Counted from the first letter of the stretch, positions 25,716 through 38,546 are shown. The stretch: 64,000 bases of DNA from Lactifluus volemus (GCA_022376515.1 WTXI01000045.1:62001-126000); one strand, 5' to 3'. Notes: generated by a model not told the origin, from the sequence alone. A program made the numbers and translations.

Positions 25716-26018
25716 CACTTTAATCTCCAATGCAGGCACTTCCTATTCATTTAAGCGCACTTTAAGCTCCAACATAGGCACTTCCTATGCTTTTAAGAGC
25801 TTATAAGTAATGATAACCACACTTTAAGCTCAAAAACAGGTACTTCCTATGCATTTAAGTACGCTTTAAGCTGCAAATCAAGTACTTCCTAGGCATTTAA
25901 GTACACTTTAAGCTGCAAATCAGGTACTTCCTAGGCATTTAAGTACGCTTTAAGCTCTAAATCAGGTACTTCCTAGGCATTTAAGTACACTTTAAGCTGC
26001 AAATCAGGTACTTCCTAT
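25716..26018. repeat. Minisatellite, about 42-bp unit
   Basis: About seven imperfect units, each holding a CACTTTAAGCTGCAAATCAG-like half and a GTACTTCCTAGGCATTTAAG-like half. The last four units are nearly identical and the first ones diverged. The TTTAAG core resembles the subterminal motif of the CATCAGC elements, so the array may have grown from it. Confidence 0.75.
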
Positions 26019-26498
26019 GACTTTAAGGAACTTATAAGCGCAACTACAAAAAGATAAGCCCTTTAAGGGCTTCATTAAGGACGAGATAAGTAATCTAAGC
26101 TGATAAGAGTCCCACACTTAATGTACTTAGACCATGGTTAAGCTTGCCATTATTAGCACTTTATGGAGCTTAGTCTTCGAGACACTGCTTAGCTTATTCT
26201 TTACCTGAACTTATCTCACCCTAGGCTCTATAAATGTCCCTTATCTAGATTAAGTCAGTATACCAAACCTGCCAAGAACGTGTATGAGAATCGTGAATAC
26301 ACGTGATCGAAGAGATGCTAAGACATGGCTGGGAGACAGACAGGGTCAATACACCAACGCAACGCATGTCCCCACTAACAAGGAAAGAGGTGAAATCGTA
26401 AGTACGAATAAGGCGGAGAACACTCTGGAAAAAGGGACATCAGCGTGATCAAAAGCGCTTGAAGCAAAAACGAACACGACTCAATACTGTCACCATCT
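26019..26498. other. No gene seen
   Basis: AT-rich at first, with several TTAAG/CTTAG words, then ordinary sequence leading into the 3' end of the minus-strand DUF6532 gene. No terminal repeat or coding signature was recognised. Confidence 0.4.
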
Positions 26499-28297
26499 CT
26501 ACTGTACGCCTTCATCATCTGAATCAGGAATGTACTTCAACTTCGCCCGAGGATCAGATATCGCAGCAATGTCAACTTCCATTGGCATATCCTCATGGGA
26601 TTGTCACCTGTATAGCTCCTGTGATATCGCCTTCACCCGAGCACAAATTTTTTCAACAACGCCAGGGGCTTGATCTTTCAGACATTGAGTATACGCACGC
26701 GTTGTCACACCCCAGACACTGTCACTGAATGACATATCCCAGAGGTGCTCAGTGGGCGTGAGCAGATAGTGATTCGTCTTCTTTTGGGAAGCCCTCTCTA
26801 TGGTGATGTTGCCAAAGGCCCAGAGTGAATACGCCCGTTCAACCTGACAAAGTACTGAACCAAAGGATTATCAGGTTGAGAGTTAAAGTGCGCACCGCTG
26901 CTGCGCATAGGCCAGCCACACCCACTGGCAGAAGGTCCACTGGCTGAAGATCCTTCATGCCTCGAACAATATTGAAATGAACAGCAAAGACTTGCAGGAA
27001 GTCATTGCTGAAGAAGAGGCCCTTTCCTTCCTAAACAGTTATTCTGACTAAAGCACCAATACGTTCGTTGGTAATCAGAGTTACGCACTGTTGGTTTAGA
27101 GTACAAGAATCGCTGGTCCATGAGCTGATGCTGTGCATATGACCGGCAAGTCTCATCTGAAGGAAATGTGTGATCGTTGAAGTAAAACATGGACACAACT
27201 TGATTAAGTGCCGCAAAGCCAATGGCACCACGCCACGAGTTGCTGAGGTGCTGTTGGGCCTACTAAAACGTAAGCATTCTCCCCACCTTTGCAAGGAAGG
27301 GTACGTACCACACTGTAGACCGGACAGTCCGAAACACGAATCTTATATGGAATATTACCATCATATATGGCATTCCAGATGGTTTGCATGGCGTCAACAG
27401 CCCTTTTACCTGAAAAACCCCAGATGTCCCTCTGGACCGCCACAAATGCAAAGTACGAAGGAAGAAATGATCGGGACCATTGATCGTCATCACGACATCC
27501 TGCTGGTAAGTCCTGGATGGAGAACGCTCGTTTTCTTTTCGTGTCGTCTTTATCGACATCCTCCTTCCTCTTTTTGGCTTTCCCCTTTTTGCTAGAGTGG
27601 CTGAAACTTGCCTGGGGGACGTTGACACCAGACACCGCCATCACTAGACCCTAGATCATATTATAAGTTATAAGTTAAAGGGAGAAAGTGGACTACCACG
27701 CTTGCCAACTGCTGCCCATAGTTAACTGGGCTATTCATGGATGGGGGCCCAACGCTGTCCTTCTTCTTCGGCTGGTGATTCTCCTCTACATCAGTCATCC
27801 CTGCCTCACTTGAATGAAGAAGGAAGTGCCCATCGTCCCCATCGCCATCGCTAACGTTCATTTCCTCTCCATGTTGCGTCACTGGCAGTTGAAAGTATGT
27901 CGTCTCATGTCGCAGTTGATGTCCAGCAACATGCTTTGGAGTTGCCTCAGGCTCCGTATCCTGGCCGACTGTGAGCTCAAGACCATGAATCCAGTAAGTT
28001 TTCACCTCATCGTTGGCATTCCGGATTGCTGATTGCCGAGCCCGAGTATGCCATGGTGTGTCGTGCACCATATCTGCCTTTTGAGGTTGAGCATTCGCCT
28101 TAGCGGCCTCACGCTGTGGTCGACTTGTAGGAGTTTGCCTTGCTGAGGCTGTCTGAGGTATCACTTGAACCACTGATCATGGCACGTAAAGCTGAAACAT
28201 AGAGTGTACCTCTTGGCCTGCGTTGCTAGTCTCTGGCACTGCAGACCTTTGTCTTTTTGATGCTGAATTTGCCTTGGACTTGTGTTTTTGTTTTAGG
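26499..28297 (-). CDS. DUF6532-type protein, first copy
   Basis: Member of a large Agaricomycete family of unknown function. A Lys/Arg-rich, disordered N-terminal half (28173-27570) precedes the conserved domain: FSIQDLPAG, WSRSFLPSYFAFVAVQRDIW, IPYKIRVSDCPVYSVV, FYFNDHTFPSD, then RFLYSK, a KDLQPVD segment near 26950, and an acidic tail ending SDDEGVQ with stop at 26499. At least four short introns are needed. The first exon (ATG near 28297) seems to need a 1-bp shift to stay in frame with the next block, so the start is uncertain or the gene is slightly damaged. It sits among transposons, with a second family member at 32639-35022. Confidence 0.65.
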
Positions 28298-28560
28298 CAT
28301 TGTGAGCGGATGAAAAAAGCAAGGCAATGTCACACAGTTGGAGCAAAAGTCGACGTCGTGTTCGAAACTGCCATGCGCACAGATTGGCTGCGCACGGACC
28401 CTGTCCGCTTATGTCAGTTTCGCTCCGCCAACACCTACTCGATCTAAGGACAATGCTAAGAACTCTGAAGCACTTTAGCGACCTTAGCCAGCTACTTAGC
28501 CACATAACCTTGCTTGCATTACATTACTCGTTCTGCTTTGTTTTGTGACATTCACCCATC
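28298..28560. other. Upstream of first DUF6532 gene
   Basis: Presumed promoter region of the minus-strand gene. Nothing specific was recognised. Confidence 0.3.
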
Positions 28561-30059
28561 TTTTGTGGTTACTCCGCAGCATAATCTATCTATTATATTA
28601 AAGGAAGACAGCTTTTTGCCAAAGTGGGCTGCAGCCACTGTTGGGCGGCTCTCATTGGTCAGCGCGGGGTTGTGCACCTGATCGGTCACGATCCGCAGAT
28701 GTGTCGGGGTCCACGCTTTATCGAGCTTTATCTCCCAACTAAGGTTTGGTTCTTAAAGGAGGGCTGTCTTTTTGCCAAAGCAGGCTGCAGCTGCTGTCAG
28801 GTGGCTCTCATTGGTCGGCGTGGGGTCGTGCACCTGACTGGTCACAATCTGCAGCCTGTGTCCAGGCTGTCGCCCGCTGGTAGCTCCTATCATCATTCAC
28901 CGCGTCTTCAACCTTGCTGTTCATGGCAAGGTCGCATGCCACACACTCCTTCACACTGCCGCTCTCCGTGCTGCTCTCATGGGTCGGAGTGGAGCACAGC
29001 ATCTGACCTCAATGCTGTCTTTTTACCAAAGCAAGATCTTCGGTCCAACTGGCACTTGACCCGTGAACTGCCTGTGTTCATAAGGACGTCCCATGCTCAC
29101 TGTCACTCGCCATCCATTATCGTCGCTTTCATCATCATTCTGTGGCTCTTGGTGGCCACGCTGCAGCCGTGGTGACCCGGTCAACTCAGGGGTGTAACGT
29201 GAGTGATCCCCATCCGCAACATTCCATATATTCGGTTTACTTTCTTATCCTTCATTGGCGAACTCAACTTCTTCCCACCTCCATCTCCTCCGTCGCCTGT
29301 TCCCTCATCGCATTTGCCAAAGCGGGCTGCAGCCGTTGTCTAACTTCTTCCCATCCCCAGTCAAGATTTAGAATGACTTGAAATATGGCCGGGAAAATGT
29401 TTCAGCCACCCAGGCAGGTGGCACCAGTCAACGCGGGCTGCGGGCGGAATGCCAGAATGTAATCATTGATTATACAGTTCGTCGCATCGTTTTCTCTGCC
29501 TTACTTTTCGACAACTTACAATCTCAGTGCTTTCTCTCTCCCCCTGTCTCCTCCTCACGTGTGCTGTCTCAAAATGGCAGTTGGGGAAGCACTTTCTTGC
29601 GGATGACATCACTGATGGCAAACTTCGGACCCCTCAACTGCCTCATTTGGTCGTTCCTCACTTGGCCGTGCACCTCACTTCTTCCCACCTCCATCCCCTC
29701 CATTGCCTGTTCCTTCATCGCGGGACAGTTTGCAGTCCCTGTCGGTGGGCTCTCATTGGTCGGTGTGGGGTGCAGGAACTGTTCAAGATCCGCAGACCCT
29801 GAGCTCACGCTGTGGCTTGACTCTCGTGCAAAGGATCCGCACACTCTGGCCAATGTTGTGGCCAGGTGGCCCGTTTGTTAAAGGAGCCAGTGCGGGGTCG
29901 TGCCCAACAATTGACACATTTCTACACCAAACGTCGTTATCATAAGATCAAACATCCCAGTAAAAACAACACCTCTCAATATCAAAATGTCACAAACGAG
30001 ACCCTCCCACTGAAGATGTTTTGTGACCTATTACAGTCACCCCACTCTGTTTCTACATG
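28561..30059. repeat. GC-rich degenerate repeats
   Basis: A module reading GGGCTGCAGCCACTGTTGG, CTCTCATTGGTC, GGGGTTGTGCACCTGA occurs at about 28626-28700 and again, closely similar, at about 28788-28860. Weaker echoes lie near 29000, 29325 and 29740. The first is preceded by TCTATCTATTATATTAAAGG. Long plus-strand ORFs cross the region, but they are Cys/Ser/His-rich with no family match I recognise, so I treat them as by-products of composition. Confidence 0.55.
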
Positions 30060-32060
30060 AACCGTCAACGGAGAGGAAATCAAGCTGATGACTGGTGAAA
30101 GAACGGGTAGCACCATAGACAGAGAGACGGTGGGGTTGACCATCAAGCAGTTGAATGATTAGTCTCTGACTGGCACGAGGAGCAAGGATACAGCGGAGGC
30201 GATTGGTGATGTAAGACATCCTGCACAATGAACTTGGACGTAATGAATGCATACCACCAATTCAGCTCAGGGCCAGAAAGGACCCTCCGTGGGCTGGGAC
30301 CGTGGCTGGTATAGTCAGCTTGACTTCATTGTCAGGCTGGAACACACCGACGCCCGGAATGAGGGAAACGAAGGAAAGTATGGTGCCAAGATAGTCCAAG
30401 ACCGGAATCTTGCTCTCGTCACCATCATATAAGTGATTCAACACCTTTGTCACGAGACAAGATACCACATTGTCAAGCATCTCCATAATGGGTACATCCA
30501 TCTTGATGGAGTGACGTACAGCGACGGGGCCCTGTAGAGTGGCCACACGCTCCGGATCCTGATCGAAGACGGCTTCAATATCCTCTGATGGCCAGAGAGA
30601 ATCCTATATGAGATCAGCTTTTTGCTTCGCCCGATCATGATACATAATACATACTTTTTGAACCACACCTCAAAGCCATCATCTAAAATTGGAATGAATG
30701 GCACGGACTTTTGGCCGGAACGCTGCGTGATATTGAGGAAGTATGACTTTTCTTTGTGGGCCAAAAGCTGTTCCCTGCAAGAGGATACATCTCAAAGAAA
30801 GTGGAGACAAAGGTGGATGGCTTGTCAAGGAGTGTTTAAGTGAGGTTTTGGGCCTGCCACCGTTGATGCCAGCAAAGCGCTCTTCGACACGGTGCAACCA
30901 GTCTCCTGTGAGGTTGTGCAGAGAGACATCAGGCCAGCGTCCCTCGTGAACAACGTACATAAACCGTATAAGGCGGTGCACAACCTCCTCGTAAGTCATA
31001 TCACTAAGATCTTCGACAACGCGGCCCTCCTTCTTCACCGGAAACCAGGGCTTGAAGTAGTCGGTGTTGAGCCTCTTGATTACCTCTGCACGGCGCTCCT
31101 GGGGCCAGGCACCACGCTTCTCATGAGGAAGTTTAGAGACAGAATCATCATACCCTTTCCAGAGCCTGAGAGCGCAGTTGTTGACTTTGTGAATGGGTTC
31201 TCCCAGCTCCAAGCGCACGGTAATAATGCCACCAGTGTCTCTTGCATATGTGCCCTGCCATTGCGCATCATCAGCATCCGCAGTGGCAACAATGAGATCC
31301 TTGACTGAAGATGAGGTGTGTGCCTCCTTAGCGACGATGACGTGGGAGCCAAAGAGGAAAACGTCGAAAGGGATCAATTCTACACTGAATTCCTTCAACC
31401 AGTCCCAAAAAAGATATGGCCAAGTGTCTTCCGAACCATCAAAGCCAGAGCTGGCCACAAGGGTAATGTTGCGGATAGTTGAATAGGTTGTGAGGATAGG
31501 CTGATGAAAGTCCTCGAATGACTCGGAATGAGTGGTGACCATCAGCACAGCCACCAGTCCGTTGCAAAATAATGGCAAAGTCAGGGTTAGCTGCCGCAAT
31601 GTTGACGACCTGGTGGATGCCATCGACAGAACCGGGCTTGAATACGACATAGCAGATCCCAATGGACTTGAGACCAGTTATGATCTCAGAGGTGTTCGTG
31701 GTCAGTATGCCAGCTGCCACACAGAACACTTCTATAGGAAGGCCCTCGTGGTGCATCTCCTGCCAAGGGGTGTTGGAAAGAGAACTGGCGAGGATTGATG
31801 TAGAGGGAGTTGAGGGTCAGACCAATCCCTGGAAGAATTTTGGTCTCAACCTCAGCAACTTTGGCGCGAAGGGCTGCTAGGGAGTAATGTCCGCCACCAG
31901 CAAGTTCGACGTGATACCCAGCTTGAAAGACAACAGAGACAAAGCCCGCCTTGACAGTGGTAAGCATCATGCCAGTAACCATGATCGGGGGCTTGCCCGA
32001 CAGACGAGAGAATGGCGTATCGATATAGATTTTGCCATCACCGCCAAAGTTGTCGGTAAG
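30060..32060 (-). pseudogene. fas1: Fatty acid synthase beta fragment (ER region)
   Basis: Relic of the central part of type I fungal fatty acid synthase beta, which elongates acyl chains in the cytosol. Reading down the minus strand: IDTPFSRLSGKPPIMVTGM near 32030; the FMN enoyl-reductase region with VELAGGGHYSLAALRAKVAE, LTLNSLYINPRQF, FCVAAGI and FKPGSVDGIHQVVNIAAAN; then VAKEAHTSSSVKDLIVA, ELGEPIHKV, DMTYEEVVHRLIRFMYV and NLTGDWLHRVEERFAGINGG. It continues to DESKIPVLDYLG near 30430 and LAPRASQRLIIQ near 30180. Frames change repeatedly, so it is a pseudogene. A separate piece of the same enzyme lies at 43850-47390 on the other strand. Confidence 0.85.
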
Positions 32061-32638
32061 TGGGATCACAGGCCATGGAGGGGATGCACCATACCTAGTA
32101 TTGCCTGACAGGGAAGTATCCCTCAGCCATCCCGACGCCCCTCCAACACGTGTGTTTCCAAACTGAACGGGACGTTGTATGTAATGACATGAGACGCTGT
32201 TGTTGTTGTTATTGGCGTGTGCGTAGTGCGGGGCGGAGTAAGTGGCAACGGTGTCGTAAGACGGCTTTGGGAGTTGCGGAAGACATTGCGAACGGCGAGC
32301 GCGTCCGGCATGCAAAAGAGGCGGAAGTGGGTGGCAATGACTGTACAGATGGTAAGAACATGTGTTGCATGGTTGTAGCCACTGCCAATGGCATCCACGA
32401 AGCCATCAATGAGCACAAGTGCGCCGCGCGGGGTTGGGGTAGCCTTCACAAGAGAGCGCCTCGACACCCACGCCAAGGGCGACAGAGTTGAGGAGTGGTA
32501 TGCATGTCCCATGGGAGTAGAGAAGGTAAAACAGGCGGGGTAGAAGTGAGGAACAGAGGCATATTGGATCAGAAGACGTGGAACGAACAGCATAGCAAAT
32601 CCATTTCATTGAAGGTGATTATATAAGCACAGAGGATT
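32061..32638. other. Unassigned stretch beside the synthase relic
   Basis: Contains minus-strand ORFs such as one starting at 32593, but no residue pattern matches the N-terminal acyltransferase region of fatty acid synthase or another family I know. A GTT/AAC repeat lies near 32200. It may be diverged synthase sequence or unrelated DNA. Confidence 0.35.
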
Positions 32639-35022
32639 CTACATTACAGACAACGCGGACAACTCAGAACCTTCATTATCTGATTCTTCGAGAGGAAGAA
32701 ACGGGACCACAGGCTGAGTGGTTTTGGTTGACGAAGCTTCAGTGTTGCTCACACTACGTGTGTCCTTAATATAGGGCCGGGCTTTCTCAAAGATGTCCTC
32801 GAAATCTTTGCCCGTCAACCCAGACATGCCTTCCTGAAAGCGCTTCGATTCTCCACCCCAATTGACCATAGAGAAAAAAACGTATTTGTTAGACTCAACA
32901 AGGGTGGTTCCACTGATCATGGGCTTGAAATCCTTGGATTTCGGGTCACCGTGAGCTTCTTCAAGAGCCTCAATCGTAATGCATCTTTCGGCCCAAAATG
33001 AAAGCGCTCGTTTACACTGCAAATGGTCTATATCAGGCCTTTGAAAGAGACGCTCAGAATGAAAGGCTTACAGCAACTGCCGCAAGGACGATTGCAGCAT
33101 AGGGGCACCCATTGTCGGTGATGTTGGGGATTATATCTGAACCCCGGACTGCAGTGAGATAAACGGCAAATGTTTGGAGGAAGAGTGGTCCATGGAATGG
33201 AAGCCTGACTTTCTACAAAGCGAAGTCAAAACATAGAAGCTGAGAGAGAGAAAGCAGAAAAACCTTGACATGGCCAGCAATCGTTGTTGGAGGGCCATAA
33301 ATGAACTTGTCTCGTTTAAGTTGACCTTGGCAGTAGGCTTGATGCGTTTCATTTGAATTGTATTCATCTTGGCTGTTGAGAAAGTTGTTTAGCGTCATGA
33401 ACGCTGTCGATCCAAATGGAGCACGCCACAAATCACTGAGGCATTGGTCTATCTGCTACAGTAAATGAGGTTAGAAGGCAAGACTCAAAAAGAAAGAAAA
33501 ATATGCACAGAAGGGAAAATGCGGGAAATGTCTTTCTTCGCGCCCCAGATATGCTCAACAATGCGTTCAGCCACCTGAAAGATGATCTCACTTCCCCCCA
33601 AGGACCAGCAATCATCCTGACACCCAGCCCAAAGGTAAAGCGTTGGCATGAATCATTTTTTCCATCGAGGGTCGGACAACAAAGGATCATTTTTTTTTTC
33701 TGCCTTTGTAAGCCCCCCTCGAATTGATTGCTTGTCGTTCTTCACTTGAATGATTGCCTTTATAAAAATTTATTAATAAGAATCTGAAATTCTGGAAGAA
33801 TGTTGAAGTTGTACTGACATCGCTATTAAGCCGACGCTTGCCTTTAGCTGGGGAGGCACATGCACGGGCCTGTTCAGGGCCAACCCTCTCATCTGGGTCA
33901 GATATGCCGCCATAATTGGAAGTAGGTTTGACATGAACAATAGCTTGAATTGCAGAGCGCCCAGATGTGGTGGCCGTAGAGGGGTGCAAAGCTGAAGAAG
34001 CATGTGAGCTGTGGCCAAGACTGGGCAACCTTGTGTTCTTGGCAACAAGCCCACCTCCCAACGCGAACGTGTTTGTCTTTTTGAACCACTCTGAGAGGTG
34101 ATCAGATTCGGTAGGGCCATCCCTGCTAAGATTAAAATAGAAGAGTGTAGTGGGATTGAGGGTGAATATCGATGTCATTTGTGAAACAATCTGGAAAAGA
34201 AGTCAACGCAGCGAAAGAAGTCAATCACGAAGCCAATTGTTTGTCGATGTTGTTACACACCTTGCTCTTTGAGCAACCTCGCACCTCATTTCGGATTCCT
34301 CAGGTTGAGGCTCCATTGGCACTGACTTTGTCTTTTTCGATGTCCGTCCTCCATCACCCTTTTATGCATGTTCAGTGTACAATAAAGAGAAAGAACATCT
34401 GAATACTCACAGAAACCCTGGATCGTTTTTCTGATAAGCGCACAAGAGGCGTTGCAACCTCATCGATGTTGTAATCGTCGACGTCAACTCGAGCAGCCTG
34501 CTTGATGTGTTCAATACCCTCCCGAATTCCCCTCTTTCTTGCCTTGATCCTTTTCGTCGTCCCAATGTCAGAAATTTCATCAGCTGTGGATTCATCTGCC
34601 ATGGCCACTTCCTCGTCTGTTGCACTTTGCTCAGTGCTAGGAAACCAATCCTTGGGCTCAGGTACTGACATCGTAGCCGGATATGGAGTAACTGGGGTTG
34701 CAGGTGCCTTGTCATGGGCCGTTTTGTTGGTAGGTGGTTGCAGACGTGGCGTGGTATCCAGTGCATATTCTGCTGCTGCCTGTTCCTCCATTTCAGCTAA
34801 CCTCGCCATAGCATCGGCTGCCGCCTGCTTCTTTCGAGCCTTCTCTTGCGCCTTGGCAACTTTTTTGGCCTGAGCCTGACCTTTTGGTGCCCTGGGGGTT
34901 GCCACTAGTCCTGCGTTCACGGCTGGGTGAACGTTTTTGCTCGAGGCTCGTGTACGAATGCCATCATAGTCCTGGGGAGTTTGAACCCCATCAGGCTCAA
35001 GTTGATGACATTTGGGTGGCAT
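32639..35022 (-). pseudogene. DUF6532-type protein, second copy, nonsense mutation
   Basis: Same unknown-function family as the gene at 26499-28297. It begins MPPKCHQLEPDG at 35022. The N-terminal half has a charged Ala/Lys/Glu helix (about 34790-34870) and disordered segments (to about 33830). The conserved domain starts LLSDPRWKK near 33680 and includes FMPTLYLWAG, IIFQVAERIVEHIW and ISRIFPSV, then LKRDKFIYG, a GCPYAAIVLAAVACKRALSF block near 33030-33110, and an acidic tail to the stop at 32639. An in-frame TGA at 33653-33655 splits the WKK/FMP block where an Arg codon (CGA) would keep the domain continuous. Otherwise the exons join through short GT-AG introns. It is either a recent pseudogene or has an intron I did not see. 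Confidence 0.65.
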
Positions 35023-35174
35023 GCGGGAGTAGTGTGCTGTAATGGTAAGGTCGCACAGAAGACGCTAGATGACTTGTCATTTTTTTTTTTCATGGACTCG
35101 TCACGTGTCATCCCAGCCCGCCTGCTTGATGCAAAAATGTTCCTAGGCTTTTGCCACAACAATGTAAGGTAGAC

Positions 35175-35846
35175 TCAACGGCTGGGCTCGAGATCTGTCA
35201 CTTTTCGTCATCTTCGACTTCGTGCCTGCCCTCAACAAACCCCGGCTCGATTTGGACAATTTATTTTCAGTTTATCTCAACATCGCGTCCTCGATCCTGA
35301 CGCTTTTCAATTGCTTCGAGATTGTCTGACATCGACACCCGTATCTCACGACTACGTTTACCCTCTCCAATTTTATTTTTCTCGCTCATGCAACTGAGCA
35401 CTTTTTTCTGCCTCCCCAAGGGCGTTTTCACTACAACCACATTCGTCACAGGGATTACGCTAGCTGCTACTGGCTCATATCTTCAGACCTCCGTGATTGC
35501 CATAGCTTCCCTCTTCGGGCCAACGGTCATCCAATCTATGCTGTCAGGACAGGCAGTGGTCGCCGTCACCCTCTCTGCCGTACAACTCATCAGGGCGACC
35601 ACCTCGCTATGTGCCTCCAAAGTCGGCCTCCCGGACGGTGTCGCTGAGACAAAGTCCACAAGGTTATTTTTCGGGATTTCTACCACATTTTTGATCATAT
35701 GCGGAGCTGCTAATGTCTGGATGACGCAGCTGCCTTCATATTGTGCCATCGTGCCATGCGATGCACCATGGATATGTAGACAACGGAGGTACTCCTTTTG
35801 TGACTCAGGTATTTATCGTAGATCTTTTGTTAAGTGGATAATGTAA
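35175..35846 (+). pseudogene. Equilibrative nucleoside transporter fragment
   Basis: A piece of an SLC29/ENT-type membrane transporter, which normally moves nucleosides across plasma or vacuolar membranes through about 11 helices. Visible parts are a region around NLFSVYLNIASSILTLF near 35265 (different frame), then PKGVF, the well-kept GSYLQTSVIAIASLFGPT and MLSGQAVVAVTLSAVQLI helices, LPDGVAETKSTRLFFGIST, and one more hydrophobic stretch ending MTQLPSY near 35740. The rest of the transporter is missing and the frame shifts near 35330-35390. It is divergent to the second DUF6532 gene, which starts 150 bp away on the other strand. Confidence 0.7.
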
Positions 35847-36102
35847 GAGCATCCAATAAATCCTTCATCAATTTGGATCACATTGTTTGCTTAAGAAATC
35901 AGCCTCATTCTTGTCCTTCTTGTCTTGGTTGATCTACAATTCATCCTGTTTTGTCCTTACGCTGCATTCTAGTTCCGAACGCCTCGTGCCCCCCCGTCCC
36001 GAATCATCCCGAATCATCCCACAGGTGCCCTTGTTATTCTGGTACTTCTCTGTCTTTTGAACTCACCCGGGCTCCCAGGAGCTCGTTCAACAAGTGCTGA
36101 CC
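35847..36102. other. Spacer before the Plavaka gene
   Basis: No gene. Contains a direct repeat CGAATCATCC/CGAATCATCC near 36000-36020. The left terminus of the Plavaka transposon should lie here or further left, but I could not identify it. Confidence 0.3.
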
Positions 36103-36420
36103 ATGGATATTTCTTCTCGAGAACCTATGCTTCTGAACCCAGAAACGGCATCCCGCATGCTTTTACCGTGTCCTCAAGATGGTTGCAATCGCTGGTTTGA
36201 AACCAACCAAGGCCTTAACTATCATGTCAATCACTTTGGGCACTTTCAGCATCCTGGCATCAACGTTCCTCTTCCTGCCAACCATGGCCATGGCAGAGAA
36301 AGGATACTGTACTTTCTGAACTTACATGTTACTGCATGATGTTAATTGTTCCTTCATCAGGCAGCCTCTCTCTGGGACTGATGATTGTAGTATGGACTCA
36401 GATCCACCTAATTTCCTGTA

Positions 36421-36592
36421 CATCAGGAAAACCCATTTTGCCTTAAACTGTATTAGATGCTCCTTAAAGCTTACTTAAGATGTTGGTAATTAGATCCTCA
36501 ACTTACCAACATTGAGGATCTAATTACCAACATCTTAAGTAAGCTTTAAGGAGCATCTAATACAGTTTAAGGCAAAATGGGTTTTCCTGATG
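36421..36592 (+). mobile_element. 172-bp palindromic MITE, copy A
   Basis: Foldback element with arms of about 75 bp starting CATCAGGAAAACCCATTTTG and a loop of about 20 bp. It is flanked by TA on both sides (36419-36420, 36593-36594), suggesting a TA target duplication. It lies within the Plavaka gene. A second 172-bp copy is at 52438-52609. Confidence 0.9.
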
Positions 36593-38546
36593 TATGCGTT
36601 CCCACTCAATTCCATTTGAAACTAGTTCTCACGAAATTTCAGGTCACCTAGACGCTCTCCGAGCCCTTTCAGCATGGTGCTGAGCGTGCCCACACCCCCT
36701 TCCCCCATCCCAAATGATGACTATGATTATTCCTTTGATCCAGATGTTACTTTCCCACATGACCATGGATTCAATCACGATGATCCAGGACTACTAGACT
36801 TTGAATTTGGTAACAATGACATTGAGGAGTTGGGTAATGATGATGACCTGGGGCCGCTTGAACTTGACAATAGCGATGCACGACTGCAGAGAACTTTCCC
36901 TCTACTTTCTGCAAGCCCAACATCATCTGAGCGTAGTGTTGTCTCACAGTTGCCGGGCCCTCATTCACCACGTCTTCACCAGGAATACCACCCTCACTTG
37001 ACAGGTATGTAACTGACTCGGAGAGCTGTCTTCAGTTAAACTTATGAGCCATTTCCACAACTAATACGAAGGTGTCCCAATTACACATGACATTCCAGGA
37101 CGCCTCTCTGAATCACAGTCCCTTCATGCCTGGGGTGCTTTTCAGGATCGTATCGCCTTTGAGCTTGCAGATTTTTTATATCGCTGAAACCAGATGTCTG
37201 CAAGTGATATTGACTACCTCCTTGCGCTCTGGTCTGCTACCCTGGCTCCTCATGGTGTCGCACCCCCATTTCCCAACCACCGTGGTTTATATCAGGTTAT
37301 TGATGAATCTTCTGTGGGTGACATAGGACAGTGGGATTCTTTCACTGTCAGTTACCATGGAGTGCCAGAAACAGGGCCATGTCCATCATGGATGCTCGCT
37401 GAACATACTATCTGGTTCCAAGATCCTGTAGCTCTCATTCGGAGTCTGATTGCTAACCCCAATTTTAATGGCGAATTTGACTATGTCCCATATCATGAGT
37501 ACTATGACGCCAATCAGCACCGCTTCTCTGATTTCATGTCAGGGGACTGGGCTTGGAGACAAGCTGTCTGTATCTACCATCTTTTCTCGGGAGTCATGAC
37601 ACTGAAATTTATTGCTTATTTAGGATGAAATTGCTCATGATTTGACCACACATGGTTCCTTTTTTGTTCTGTTAATTTTAGCAAGCGACAAAACTACCGT
37701 GTCTGTCGCAACAGGTAACAATGAATATTGGCCTGTGTATTTGTCCCTTGGCAACATCCATAACAATGTCCACCGAGCTCACCGCAATGGAATCGTCGTC
37801 TTGGGATTTCTTGCCGTTGCAAAAGGTAAGCCCCGACTTGAGCCCCAAATATGCGCCTTCCTGATGCTGACTGATCTTTATTTCGAAGCTGAACAGCAGT
37901 TTTCTGAGGATTCAGATTTCCGCCATTTCAGACGGCAACTCTTCCACACCTCATTAGCCCAAATCCTTCTACCTCTGCGTGATTGGATGTCCACCCCTCG
38001 GATTGTTCGGTGTAGCGATGGCAAATTTCGTCGTGCGATTCTTGGACTTGGCCCATATATAGCCGATTACCCTGAACAGTGTCTTCTCTCCAGCGTTGTA
38101 CAAGGATGGTGCCCCAAGTATGAGCTAGGCTAAGTTATTATTTGCACTCTGAGTAATTCTTGATAGATGTCTTTCACCACCAGAGGACCTTGGCAGCAAC
38201 AAAATCACTCCACGAACAAAGGACCATACCGTTTTTGTTGCTGAGAATTATGATTTGTCGCCTGCGTGGGACAATTTCGGCATGATTGGGGACATTGTAG
38301 TATGTGCTTTATACTCAACATCTGACATAGCATTACTTTAAACTCTTCCTTGTAGCCCTTCACAGAGAGCTTCCCTCGTGCCGATATTCACGAGCTCCTT
38401 TCGCCTGATCTATTACATCAACTCATTAAAGGTACATTTAAAGATCACCTTGTGACGTGGATTGGAGAGTACTTGGAGCTATCTAATTCGAAGCAAGAAG
38501 CCAAGAAAATCGTGAGCCAAATTGACTGACGGTAAGGGTTGTAGTG

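Noticed and set aside
28624..29175. 183-codon plus-strand ORF as a gene
   Set aside because: It covers two copies of a GC-rich DNA repeat and has low-complexity Cys/Ser/His composition. No splice pattern or family match was seen.
32061..32638. N-terminal acyltransferase domain of fatty acid synthase beta
   Set aside because: Expected next to the enoyl-reductase relic, but no residues typical of it can be read in any frame.
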